Positions 10,674-18,531 of a DNA stretch of 64,000 bases are shown piece after piece (position 1 is the stretch's first letter; each line of letters opens with the position of its first letter). The translations under genes were made by a program, and so were the position numbers. The DNA comes from Salinimicrobium soli (GTDB lineage Bacteria; Bacteroidota; Bacteroidia; Flavobacteriales; Flavobacteriaceae). The stretch spans positions 310,001 to 374,000 of the forward strand of contig NZ_JBLUWW010000001.1 in assembly GCF_048323655.1 (NCBI RefSeq), read 5' to 3'. The notes under the pieces were generated by a model. The model worked only from the letters and a program-made list of their open reading frames with translations. It was not told where the DNA came from and ran no database searches.

Positions 10674-11744
10674 GTGTTTACAGCCTTAAGGAGCTTTTTC
10701 TATTTCTCCCTTCCACTTATTGTTCTCTTCCTTACAAATAGCCTTTTTAGTCAGGAGAAAAGAGATTATAAAGTGGTGAGTATAGGTTTTTATAACCTCG
10801 AAAACCTGTATGACATTTACGATGACCCTCTAACTTTTGACGATGACCGCACGCCCCTCGGGAAAGACAGATGGACAGAGGAAATCTACCGTAAAAAGAT
10901 AAAAAACATGGCCTATGCGATAAGCCGCATTGGCCTTAAGGAAACAGGAAACGCCCCCATTCTTTTGGGTGTTTGTGAAGTAGAAAACCGTCAGGTTCTT
11001 GAAGACCTAATTTCAGATCCCGTTCTGGCTTCCTGCGGGTATGGAATCATTCACGAAGAGTCCCCGGATTTAAGAGGGGTGGATGTGGCATTACTTTACC
11101 AGAAGAATCATTTTATTCCTCAAAATTCAGTTGCTCATGAACTGGAGCTATATGATTCTAAAGATCTAAGTAAGAGAATTTACACCAGAGATCAGCTGGT
11201 GGTTAGCGGCTTGCTGGAAGGGGAAAAGATAAATTTGATCATTAATCACTGGCCCTCAAGGAGCGGAGGCGAAAAGATCAGCAGCCCGAAAAGGGAAAAA
11301 GCAGCGGCGCTAAACCGGAAGATCATTGATTCCCTACATCGCGCCGACCCTTACTCCAAGATCATTTCTATGGGCGATTTTAATGACGACCCCAAAAATA
11401 AAAGCATCAAAAAAGTACTGGGAGCCAGGTCTTCCCGAAAGTCCCTTGAGTTAAAAGATCTGTATAACCCAATGGCCTCCCTTGCGGAAGCAGGAATAGG
11501 AAGCCTGGCCTACCGCGATTCCTGGAATTTATTTGACCAGATCATACTTTCCAAAGCCTTTTTGACTGAAAGCGATTCAGAATATCGCTTTTTTAAAGCA
11601 GGTGTTTTTAACGAACAGTTCTTAATTACTCCTTCAGGACAGTACAAAGGATATCCTTTCCGAAGTTTTGGAAGTGGTGGCTTTACAAATGGGTACAGCG
11701 ATCATTTCCCTGTCTATATCCTGCTTATCAAAAAAGCAGACTAG
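10674..11744 (+). CDS. Secreted endonuclease/exonuclease/phosphatase (EEP) family protein
   Basis: 356 residues starting at GTG. An N-terminal hydrophobic signal (SFFYFSLPLIVLFLTNSLFSQ) indicates export. EEP-fold catalytic landmarks are all visible: SIGFYNLENLYD (Asn), LGVCEVENR (metal-binding Glu), INHWPSRSGGE, MGDFNDDP (catalytic Asp/Asn) and YSDHFPVY (final Asp-His). Members of this fold cleave phosphodiester or phosphomonoester bonds (nucleases, phospholipid phosphatases); the Bacteroidota group with this signature is usually annotated endonuclease. Set divergently from a TonB receptor/DUF5689 pair and near an anchored endonuclease I, it plausibly degrades nucleic acid outside the cell, which is inference. 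Its stop overlaps the convergent 145-residue membrane-protein gene by 4 bases. Confidence 0.88.
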   Translation: MFTALRSFFYFSLPLIVLFLTNSLFSQEKRDYKVVSIGFYNLENLYDIYDDPLTFDDDRTPLGKDRWTEEIYRKKIKNMAYAISRIGLKETGNAPILLGVCEVENRQVLEDLISDPVLASCGYGIIHEESPDLRGVDVALLYQKNHFIPQNSVAHELELYDSKDLSKRIYTRDQLVVSGLLEGEKINLIINHWPSRSGGEKISSPKREKAAALNRKIIDSLHRADPYSKIISMGDFNDDPKNKSIKKVLGARSSRKSLELKDLYNPMASLAEAGIGSLAYRDSWNLFDQIILSKAFLTESDSEYRFFKAGVFNEQFLITPSGQYKGYPFRSFGSGGFTNGYSDHFPVYILLIKKAD

Positions 11745-12178
11745 AACCAGACACTCCAGGGTATCCTGGAAAGAACGAAGACCAGTGCAAGTGTATAAAA
11801 GATCGCCAGTAATTTGAATTTTGGACGAGACGTCAGCTTCTTTTTATGTTTGGAATAACCAACCGTGATGAATACTACCGCCAGGATCATCATTAGAGGA
11901 TGCTCCACGAGATAAAGCCTGAGAGTTGAATCTTTCATTACATCTCCCATTCCACCTTCAGAAAAGGCATTAAAATAAGGAGAGACAAAGTAAAGAACTA
12001 TTCCAATCAGCAGTTGAATGTGCGAAACTATGAGTGTGAATAATGAGATACGAAAATCTGTTGCTCCATATTCCTTTTTCGAAAAGAAACCTATCAAAGC
12101 GTTAATACTCGCGATTATAAGTACCAGGAGGACAAGATACGCCCACCAGGAATGAATGAATTGTACGGTAGAATACAT
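11741..12178 (-). CDS. Four-helix membrane protein, cytochrome b-like
   Basis: 145 residues with four predicted transmembrane helices (about residues 12-32, 43-67, 90-106 and 122-140). Histidines sit at or near helix ends (FIHSWW, VSHIQLL, VEHPLMM), which recalls small haem-binding cytochrome b561-type proteins, and homologues in Flavobacteriia are sometimes named cytochrome B or, wrongly, a ribosomal protein. Haem binding is not shown. A weak promoter-like TATCTTTA lies on the minus strand at 12199-12206. It sits between the endonuclease I gene, separated by a terminator, and the convergent EEP gene; there is no reason from sequence to link it to them functionally. Confidence 0.6.
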   Translation of the reverse strand: MYSTVQFIHSWWAYLVLLVLIIASINALIGFFSKKEYGATDFRISLFTLIVSHIQLLIGIVLYFVSPYFNAFSEGGMGDVMKDSTLRLYLVEHPLMMILAVVFITVGYSKHKKKLTSRPKFKLLAIFYTLALVFVLSRIPWSVWF

Positions 12179-12220
12179 AGAAGTTGATTTTTGAGGGTTA
12201 AAGATAGTTTTTTTACGATA

Positions 12221-12252
12221 AAAAAACCGCCCCTGAAAAGAGACGGTTTTTT
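12221..12252 (-). terminator. Terminator after the endonuclease I gene
   Basis: AAAAAACCG (12221-12229) and CGGTTTTTT (12244-12252) are exact reverse complements around a 14-base loop. T-runs are present in either direction. It lies 26 bases beyond the stop of the minus-strand endonuclease gene. Confidence 0.75.
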
Positions 12253-12277
12253 GACCTTTTTGGAAGAGTATTATTTT

Positions 12278-13909
12278 TTACTCCCAGGTATTTTCTGCTG
12301 GTGTTCCACCCCAGATCAGGGTAGCCAGGTATGGATTATCAATAAAAGGATTACGGTTACCCTGAGCTCCTTCAATAATATTATTCCGCTGAAGTTCGAA
12401 GGCAGAAACCGGGTCTTCAACATTCCATTTCAGGAACATCTGCAGGTTTCCAACATCTCCGAATGGTTCTCCGTACTTCAAATTGATATACATTACCATA
12501 CGCGCCACGTCTCCTTTCCATTCATCTCCCGGATACCAGGAATTACCATTCACAAGCTTATATGTTCCACTGCCTTCAGTAAATGGATAATTGAGACGCT
12601 CTGAATTTACCGCTGCATCAGCAACTCTCATGTGGTGCATATCGTTTTTGGCATCTGTATTATCACCTAACAATGACTGCGGATAGATATGTTCAGTGTT
12701 AAAAGATTCATCACCATCCAATTCTCCCTGCTGGTATTCTGTCCAGGGTCTGAGATCACCCGAATATACAAGTACCACATAAAAAGGATCTGTAAGATCT
12801 GCATCAGCATCGTATAAGTAGTCATGCCTGTCAGTATATTCAAGGTGGTTTACATGATGGGTGCTGGTATGGGCCGAAAGCTCTTCATAAAGCAGATCCG
12901 GATCATCTGTAAAGATGGCATCTGAATAATAATAAGTAAGATCAGAAGAAATGTTGAAACTTATAGTTTCAACAATTTTAACAGTCACCTCTGCTGTAAC
13001 ACAGGTAGGCTCGGCATCATCATCACATATGGTGTATGTGAAGGTGTCTTCTCCCACGTATCCTGTTTGGGCAGTGTAGGTTATTGTGCCATCGGTATTT
13101 AGAACCACATTTGGACCATCAACTGACACCAGTTCTGCATCATCAGTTAAAACATCATTGTCAAGTACTGTAGAAATGACTAACGTGGTTTCACCTGCTG
13201 ACATGGAGACCACATCGGGATTCGCAATTGGGGTACCTTCATCTTTTACTGTTACAGTGATCGTTGCAGTGTCACAGGTAGGAGTTTCATCATCGTCACA
13301 AATGGTGTAGGTAAAGATGTCAACTCCAGCAAAACCTTCTGCAGGGGTGTATACTATAGAACCATTGGTATTTAGTACTGCACTACCATGTACGCCGGCA
13401 TCATCAACAGATACAACAGTGGCGTTGTCAACCATCTGGTCATTGGCAGTAAAGTTATGTATGGTCAATACTTTATCCTCATCGGTTTCATAACTGTCAT
13501 CTACCGCAACAGGTTCTCCGGCATCGGTAACAGTTATAAGGATCAAAGCGGTATCACATCTTTCAGTATCACCGGGCACACAAATGGTATAGCTAAGACT
13601 ATCTTCTCCTATAAAGTCAGCTGGCGGGGAATACGTGTAAGTTCCATTGCGGTTATCTACTATGTTACCTCCTTTTTCAGATTCGGTATCTACTGAGGTT
13701 ATTCTGGCGTTGTCCACCAGCTCATCATTGTTAAGCATTCCCGAAAGGACCAAATCTTCATTTTCAGCTCCGGTAAACTGATCGTCTACGGCCACCGGCA
13801 TTTGTTTCCCTGCGGGTGGATTTGGATTTGGATCTACTCCATCGTCCCCCGTACTACAGCCTAACATTATTCCAATACTCAAGGTCCAAAATAAAATCTT
13901 CTTATTCAT
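12278..13909 (-). CDS. Lipid-anchored endonuclease I with three cadherin-like N-terminal domains
   Basis: 543 residues. Lipoprotein signal KKILFWTLSIGIMLGCSTGDD (lipobox L-G-C18). Three tandem domains of about 93 residues, each starting PVAVDD or similar with a ...LxNDxLxDxAxxxSVD pattern and ending FTYTICDDD-xPTCDTAxIxVTV, are cadherin-like bacterial Ig modules with a paired cysteine. The C-terminal ~220 residues match the endonuclease I family (beta-beta-alpha metal fold): FNTEHIYPQSLLG with catalytic His, DMHHMRVADAAVNSERLN, and GNRNPFIDNPYLATLIWG. Such enzymes are secreted, non-specific DNases. The lipid anchor and long stalk would hold it at the cell surface. It is the third gene of a run TonB receptor, repeat lipoprotein, nuclease; a hairpin at 13980-14007 lies before it, so it may have separate or attenuated transcription. 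Confidence 0.88.
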   Translation of the reverse strand: MNKKILFWTLSIGIMLGCSTGDDGVDPNPNPPAGKQMPVAVDDQFTGAENEDLVLSGMLNNDELVDNARITSVDTESEKGGNIVDNRNGTYTYSPPADFIGEDSLSYTICVPGDTERCDTALILITVTDAGEPVAVDDSYETDEDKVLTIHNFTANDQMVDNATVVSVDDAGVHGSAVLNTNGSIVYTPAEGFAGVDIFTYTICDDDETPTCDTATITVTVKDEGTPIANPDVVSMSAGETTLVISTVLDNDVLTDDAELVSVDGPNVVLNTDGTITYTAQTGYVGEDTFTYTICDDDAEPTCVTAEVTVKIVETISFNISSDLTYYYSDAIFTDDPDLLYEELSAHTSTHHVNHLEYTDRHDYLYDADADLTDPFYVVLVYSGDLRPWTEYQQGELDGDESFNTEHIYPQSLLGDNTDAKNDMHHMRVADAAVNSERLNYPFTEGSGTYKLVNGNSWYPGDEWKGDVARMVMYINLKYGEPFGDVGNLQMFLKWNVEDPVSAFELQRNNIIEGAQGNRNPFIDNPYLATLIWGGTPAENTWE

Positions 13910-13979
13910 ACTTTTTCCATTTTCTGAAAGGAAGTCTTATCTCATGATAAGACCACTCACAATATAATAAAGATAAAAA

Positions 13980-14007
13980 ACCTCCCACCCTTAAACGGAT
14001 GAGAGGT
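13980..14007 (-). terminator. Hairpin between repeat lipoprotein and endonuclease I genes
   Basis: ACCTCCCACCC (13980-13990) pairs with GGATGAGAGGT (13997-14007) with two mismatches around a 6-base loop; the minus-strand transcript continues into a T-run. It sits 26 bases beyond the lipoprotein stop and could terminate or attenuate the receptor-lipoprotein transcript before the nuclease gene. Confidence 0.6.
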
Positions 14008-14032
14008 CTTTTGTATTTGTATTAGGAGAGGA

Positions 14033-15757
14033 TTAATTGTTTAATTCCCATCCATCATCAGTTTTAATCATTTTACGCTCTTTTATTTCATATCCACCTC
14101 CCACGTAGGCATCAAAGTAAAGAACATATTTTTGACCTATCTCAGCATTTGGTGCTATATGGTCAAGCAAAATTTGCATCGCGTGAAGCAGTTGGGCATC
14201 ATCCCAGCTGGTTGGTCCACCTGCAGTATTAAAGTTTCCGTAATTTGCAAGGTTTCCTGCCTGAAGTTCATAAACATCAGCAAGTTGGGCCGCGATATAC
14301 GAATAATCAGAAGCAATAAGCGTACGCTTCACAGTATTATCAGGTGCCCATGCACCAGCTTCATATCCAAATTGAAGTGACTGCTCCACTACGCTAGGGA
14401 TATACTCCCATTCATCTCCGTTAAAGAAATAGTTTAAATATTCGGCAGATACTCCACTTCCACTGGTATAAAGATCATAAGTCAAAGCTGCAAAATCACC
14501 TTCTTCGGCGTATGGGTATTCAAGACCAAGGAATATTCCGATCTTGTAGATAGCCTCATCCTCATCAGAGAAGTTAGGATATCTTTGACCCATTGCAGTA
14601 TAGTCTTCAGACTCTAAAGAAAGTGGCATACCCCAGCTATTATTGGTAAATGCTAATACAGTTGATTCTTCAACAGTATAAATAGTAGCGTTGGTGTTCT
14701 CCACCCAGTCTCCATTTTCGAAAACTAAAGAAAGTATCTCAGATCCAGAAGAACCGTTATAGATTTTATAAGTAACGTCATACTCGGCACCTTCGGCTGC
14801 ATTCGGGAATTTTTCTTTCAGAAGGAAATCTAAAGCTTCAAGAATCATAGAGTCACTCCAGTATGCATCATTAGAGCTTCTTCTTTCAAAGTTGCTGTAT
14901 TTACCTGCACTTTCAGCAGGATCTGGGTATACAGAAGCAAATTCAGCTTCTATAAGATCAAAATCACCTGAAGATACTTCATACCCCATACCTCCAATTC
15001 TTATGTAAGATTCGGTAACCCCGTCAAAAACAACACTCATGCTCAAGGTCGCAGGATAGTAAACATCGTAAGAAACATTATAAGTCTGTCCAGGCACATC
15101 ATCAAATTCAGCAGAAAGAACAACATTGATCGCCTCAAGGATCATATCATCGTTCCAATAGTTGTCAGACCAATCTCTAACATCGAAGCTGCTATACTGA
15201 GCCGCATTAGCTGCAGGATCAGGATACTTTCCTGCCAGGGCAGCTCCAGCATCATCATAGTCAGAAGAAGTAAAAGTATAAGATATCTCTTCAGACAACT
15301 TTTTATAAGTTACTTCTGCATATGCTCCTTCTTTAGCCTGCGGAAATTCACTCTTCAAAAAGTTTCGAAGCTGATAGAAGTCTGTGATATAATTAGCAGA
15401 AAGACCAAGATCCTGGTAATCTGCCTCTGTCAAAGTAACTTCCTGAATTCTGATTGGGTCATAAAGATTGAAGGTAACGTTTACCAAAGAACCTTCTCCC
15501 CATACCGGGTATTTCATATCAAGAAGAACAGGAATCATTGCCTTGGCGTCATCAACAGAGTTAAAGCTGGTAAAGTTTAATCCAAGACCCTTTTTCTTAT
15601 CCTTATAGTCATCCTCGGTTAGCGTATAGTCCACAACTCCCTGAACAGGCGAATTATCAATCGCCGTGTCTATTTCGTCATGAATATCTTCCATTGGCTC
15701 ACAGCTGGTTAAGGCCAAACCAATGAACATCATTAAAAAGTAAAAAGACTTTTTCAT
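14033..15757 (-). CDS. Surface lipoprotein with six internal repeats
   Basis: 574 residues; I do not recognise a named family. The signal MKKSFYFLMMFIGLALTSCE is a lipoprotein signal (T-S-C19) followed by acidic residues typical of surface-displayed lipoproteins. From about residue 43 the chain is built from six degenerate repeats of about 50-100 residues. The core pattern is L-T-x2-DY ... YP-x-A ... Y-S-(N/S)-F ... W-x-D-x-MILEA ... LL-x3-FP-x-A-x2-G-x2-Y-x-VTY-x-(I/V)-Y; repeats three and four are longest and most alike (YWNDDMILEA and YWSDSMILEA). The protein is rich in Asp, Tyr and aromatic residues. The gene begins 11 bases after the TonB receptor stop, so it is probably the receptor's substrate-binding lipoprotein, by analogy with SusC/SusD organisation. 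Confidence 0.7.
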   Translation of the reverse strand: MKKSFYFLMMFIGLALTSCEPMEDIHDEIDTAIDNSPVQGVVDYTLTEDDYKDKKKGLGLNFTSFNSVDDAKAMIPVLLDMKYPVWGEGSLVNVTFNLYDPIRIQEVTLTEADYQDLGLSANYITDFYQLRNFLKSEFPQAKEGAYAEVTYKKLSEEISYTFTSSDYDDAGAALAGKYPDPAANAAQYSSFDVRDWSDNYWNDDMILEAINVVLSAEFDDVPGQTYNVSYDVYYPATLSMSVVFDGVTESYIRIGGMGYEVSSGDFDLIEAEFASVYPDPAESAGKYSNFERRSSNDAYWSDSMILEALDFLLKEKFPNAAEGAEYDVTYKIYNGSSGSEILSLVFENGDWVENTNATIYTVEESTVLAFTNNSWGMPLSLESEDYTAMGQRYPNFSDEDEAIYKIGIFLGLEYPYAEEGDFAALTYDLYTSGSGVSAEYLNYFFNGDEWEYIPSVVEQSLQFGYEAGAWAPDNTVKRTLIASDYSYIAAQLADVYELQAGNLANYGNFNTAGGPTSWDDAQLLHAMQILLDHIAPNAEIGQKYVLYFDAYVGGGYEIKERKMIKTDDGWELNN

Positions 15758-15768
15758 TTTAATTTTTT

Positions 15769-18342
15769 TTAAAATTTAATTTTTGCACCTACTGTGAAAG
15801 TTCTCCCAAAACCATACCATACCTGGGCAGTTGTATGATCTGAGTACAGGTTATCCTGAGCGTCTGTTTCAACCACATCCTGTGCATCTGAAATATATTC
15901 AGTGTCAAAAAGGTTATTTACGTTCGCTATTAAAGTAGCGTCCATTGCACCAAGATCAAAGCCGTATGTCACTCCAAAATCTACCAGACTGTATGCAGGT
16001 ACTTCCCAAGGGTTTGGTACATCTGCAGAATCCCTGTCGTTTGGATCAAAGTCAGCAAATAATCTGTCATAATAGTTATAATCTGCCCTGATGTTAGCCT
16101 GAGGCAGGAATTCATATTCAAATCCAAGACCAAAAGTAGTCTGGGCTGCATCCCCTACAGGTACACCTTCAACAAAAACGCTGATAGGGTTTTCTTCGTT
16201 GATCGGGTTTTGCTCATCATCATAAATGATCACCCCGGTTACATTACTCTGCCAGGTCCAGTCAGCAATAGAAGCCATACCGGTAATGGTAAGTTTCTCT
16301 ATTGGGCGGTATGAAAGGTCTACTTCGATTCCCTGGTGAAGAGCGTCAACCCCAAGAATGTTAGCAAAGTATAATTCGTCATCTGTTCCCTGGAATGATT
16401 GAGTAAAACTACGGTCTTTCCAAAGAGTTCTGTAAAGGTTCACGTTAGCACGCAGATTTTGAGTTCTGTACCCGTATCCAAGCTCAGCACTAAACACTTT
16501 TTGGTTCTCAGCGTCTTCGTTAATGTCATTCTGGAAGTTAAGGAATACATCACGGAAGAATGGAGCTTTTTCAAAATACCCAATGTTAGCAAAAACATTG
16601 TGTTCTTCATTAAGGTTGTAGTTGGCCCCTCCTTTTACACTGTATCCAAAGAAGTGTACCCAGTCAGTTTCCTGTAAAGGATCTGAATCAAGGTAGTTGA
16701 AGTAGTCAATTCTCTTATAAGAAGTGTTAGATGCTGCAGCTGAAACGAAAGCTGAAAGGATTCCGTTAGAGTATTCTCCCTGGGCAAATGCTCCTTCCCA
16801 AAGAACTAAACCATCATTGTGGTAGTTGATCTTGTCACCCACTTTAGCGGCAAAACCATTCGGTCTGTTGTCATCACGGGTTTCAAGAACATAACGACCT
16901 CCTAAAAGATCGGTCACTTCCTGGAAGTGTCTTCCTTCGTAATATCTAAAATCAACTCCTCCCATGAAATCAATTTCAGGAGTAAGCTCAGTACTCAAAG
17001 TAGAAAGGGCACCATACCAGCTATGGTCGTTTCTTGAAGCATAAAGATAAGTCTCAGAACCAAGAGCTCCAAGAGCAACGTTTTCAGCAACGATCTTATC
17101 AACATTTACAGGTTGTAAATATCCATTTCTGTATGGAGAGTGGTTGTTAGGGGTTCCAATTCCGAACTTGTTAACACCACCGTTTCCGCCACCACCTCCT
17201 GTACCGAAGGAAGCATAAGCAGCAGTAGAAAGCTTGGTAACATCAGAAATATCCCAGAAGTGGTTCAATGAGATCTGTGGTTTGTGGTAGAAGTTATCCT
17301 GGATGTGCTTCACTTCCCCATTCATGTAACCCCAGTCACGGTTGAATTTAATACCTCTTTCGCTTCTTCTGAAAACTTCAACTTTTTCACGGCTTTGACG
17401 CTGACCGTGCCACTGTGGTGCACCAAAAGCAGTCAAAGACAATTTGTGATCTTCATTAAATTGTTTAGACAAGTTGATGAAGTAAGAATAACCTTTGAAT
17501 TCTGTTCCATCAACAAATCCGTTACCGGTTGTTTGTGAAGCAGAAACACTGGCTGCAAAACCATTGTCCATAAGACCGGTTGAAAGTGCAAAACCATATT
17601 TTTGATATCCATCGTTTCCGGTTGCCATAGAAACATTTCCACCTTCAACAACGTCGGTTGTTTTAGTTAGGATGTTCACAGTACCCCCAATAGAAGGCAC
17701 AGCAACTTTAGAAGCACCAAGTCCTCTTTGAACCTGCATAGAGCTGGTCACATCAGAAAGACCTGCCCAGTTACTCCAGTAAACACGACCGTTTTCCATG
17801 TCGTTTACAGGCACTCCGTTGATCATTACCGCGATGTTCTCTGAGTTAAATCCTCTCAAACGCAGTTCTGCATCTCCAAAACCTCCACCGGCTTTAGTAG
17901 CATAGACACCCGGAGTAGACTTGAGGATCTCAGGAAATTCCTGACTTCCCAGTTTCTCCTGAATAGTTTCTGCTTTAATGGTAGAAACCGCTACTGGCGT
18001 CTTTCTATCAACCGCTACAGAAGCGATGATCTGAACTTCATCAAGACCAAAAGCACTTGGTTCCATGGTAACAGTTCCAAGATCAGTAGTTCCGTTGTAA
18101 GGTACTTCAACGGTGGTAAAACCTACATAAGAAAATACTAAAACCCCCTTAGTTCTGGCTGTTTGAACAGAAAAGTTTCCGTCAAAATCAGTCACAGTAC
18201 CAACGGCAGTTTCTTTAATACCAATGTTTACACCTGGTATTGGAGTGTTTGTTTCTGCCTCCACTACTTTACCTTTTAAAGTAGTTTGAGCAAAAATTGT
18301 AGCCGACGTTAAGAAAAACGCTAATGCTAAAAATTTCCTCAT
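15769..18342 (-). CDS. TonB-dependent outer-membrane receptor
   Basis: 857 residues from the ATG at 18342, which opens a clean signal peptide (RKFLALAFFLTSATIFAQ). A carboxypeptidase-regulatory-like domain follows (TTLKGKVVEAETNTPIPGVNIGI ... VTDFDGNFSV, about residues 20-105), then a plug (STPGVYATKAGGGFGDAELRLRGF, IAVMINGVPVNDMENG, VPSIGGTVNIL) and a barrel ending in a beta-strand FTVGAKIKF with terminal Phe. A glycine run (TGGGGGNGGVNKFG) lies in a barrel loop. It leads the receptor/repeat-lipoprotein/endonuclease I group, so I infer uptake of nucleic-acid fragments or nucleosides; the sequence alone does not prove the cargo. No exact TAnnTTTG box was found upstream. Confidence 0.9.
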   Translation of the reverse strand: MRKFLALAFFLTSATIFAQTTLKGKVVEAETNTPIPGVNIGIKETAVGTVTDFDGNFSVQTARTKGVLVFSYVGFTTVEVPYNGTTDLGTVTMEPSAFGLDEVQIIASVAVDRKTPVAVSTIKAETIQEKLGSQEFPEILKSTPGVYATKAGGGFGDAELRLRGFNSENIAVMINGVPVNDMENGRVYWSNWAGLSDVTSSMQVQRGLGASKVAVPSIGGTVNILTKTTDVVEGGNVSMATGNDGYQKYGFALSTGLMDNGFAASVSASQTTGNGFVDGTEFKGYSYFINLSKQFNEDHKLSLTAFGAPQWHGQRQSREKVEVFRRSERGIKFNRDWGYMNGEVKHIQDNFYHKPQISLNHFWDISDVTKLSTAAYASFGTGGGGGNGGVNKFGIGTPNNHSPYRNGYLQPVNVDKIVAENVALGALGSETYLYASRNDHSWYGALSTLSTELTPEIDFMGGVDFRYYEGRHFQEVTDLLGGRYVLETRDDNRPNGFAAKVGDKINYHNDGLVLWEGAFAQGEYSNGILSAFVSAAASNTSYKRIDYFNYLDSDPLQETDWVHFFGYSVKGGANYNLNEEHNVFANIGYFEKAPFFRDVFLNFQNDINEDAENQKVFSAELGYGYRTQNLRANVNLYRTLWKDRSFTQSFQGTDDELYFANILGVDALHQGIEVDLSYRPIEKLTITGMASIADWTWQSNVTGVIIYDDEQNPINEENPISVFVEGVPVGDAAQTTFGLGFEYEFLPQANIRADYNYYDRLFADFDPNDRDSADVPNPWEVPAYSLVDFGVTYGFDLGAMDATLIANVNNLFDTEYISDAQDVVETDAQDNLYSDHTTAQVWYGFGRTFTVGAKIKF

Positions 18343-18471
18343 TGTGTAATTTGTTAGTTTGTGTTTAAAAATACGATGCAAAAGAACGGATTTTCTTAGA
18401 AATAACTTTAACTCAACGTTAAGAATTTCACCTTCAGGGCTTAATACCGGCTCGAAAAAGTCCTAAACTAA

Positions 18472-18498
18472 CAAGAGCCCTTAAATAAAGGGCTCTTG
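18472..18498 (-). terminator. Terminator after pgi
   Basis: CAAGAGCCCTT (18472-18482) and AAGGGCTCTTG (18488-18498) form an 11-bp perfect stem with a 5-base AAATA loop, 33 bases beyond the pgi stop on the minus strand. It separates the pgi operon from the downstream TonB receptor gene. Confidence 0.7.
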
Positions 18499-18531
18499 CA
18501 CAAGTCGTTGGAAAAATTACACTGATCAAAA

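Noticed and set aside
13005..13850. Internal repeats in the endonuclease gene as a possible mobile or recombining element
   Set aside because: They encode the three cadherin-like domains in frame; divergence between copies fits old domain duplication.
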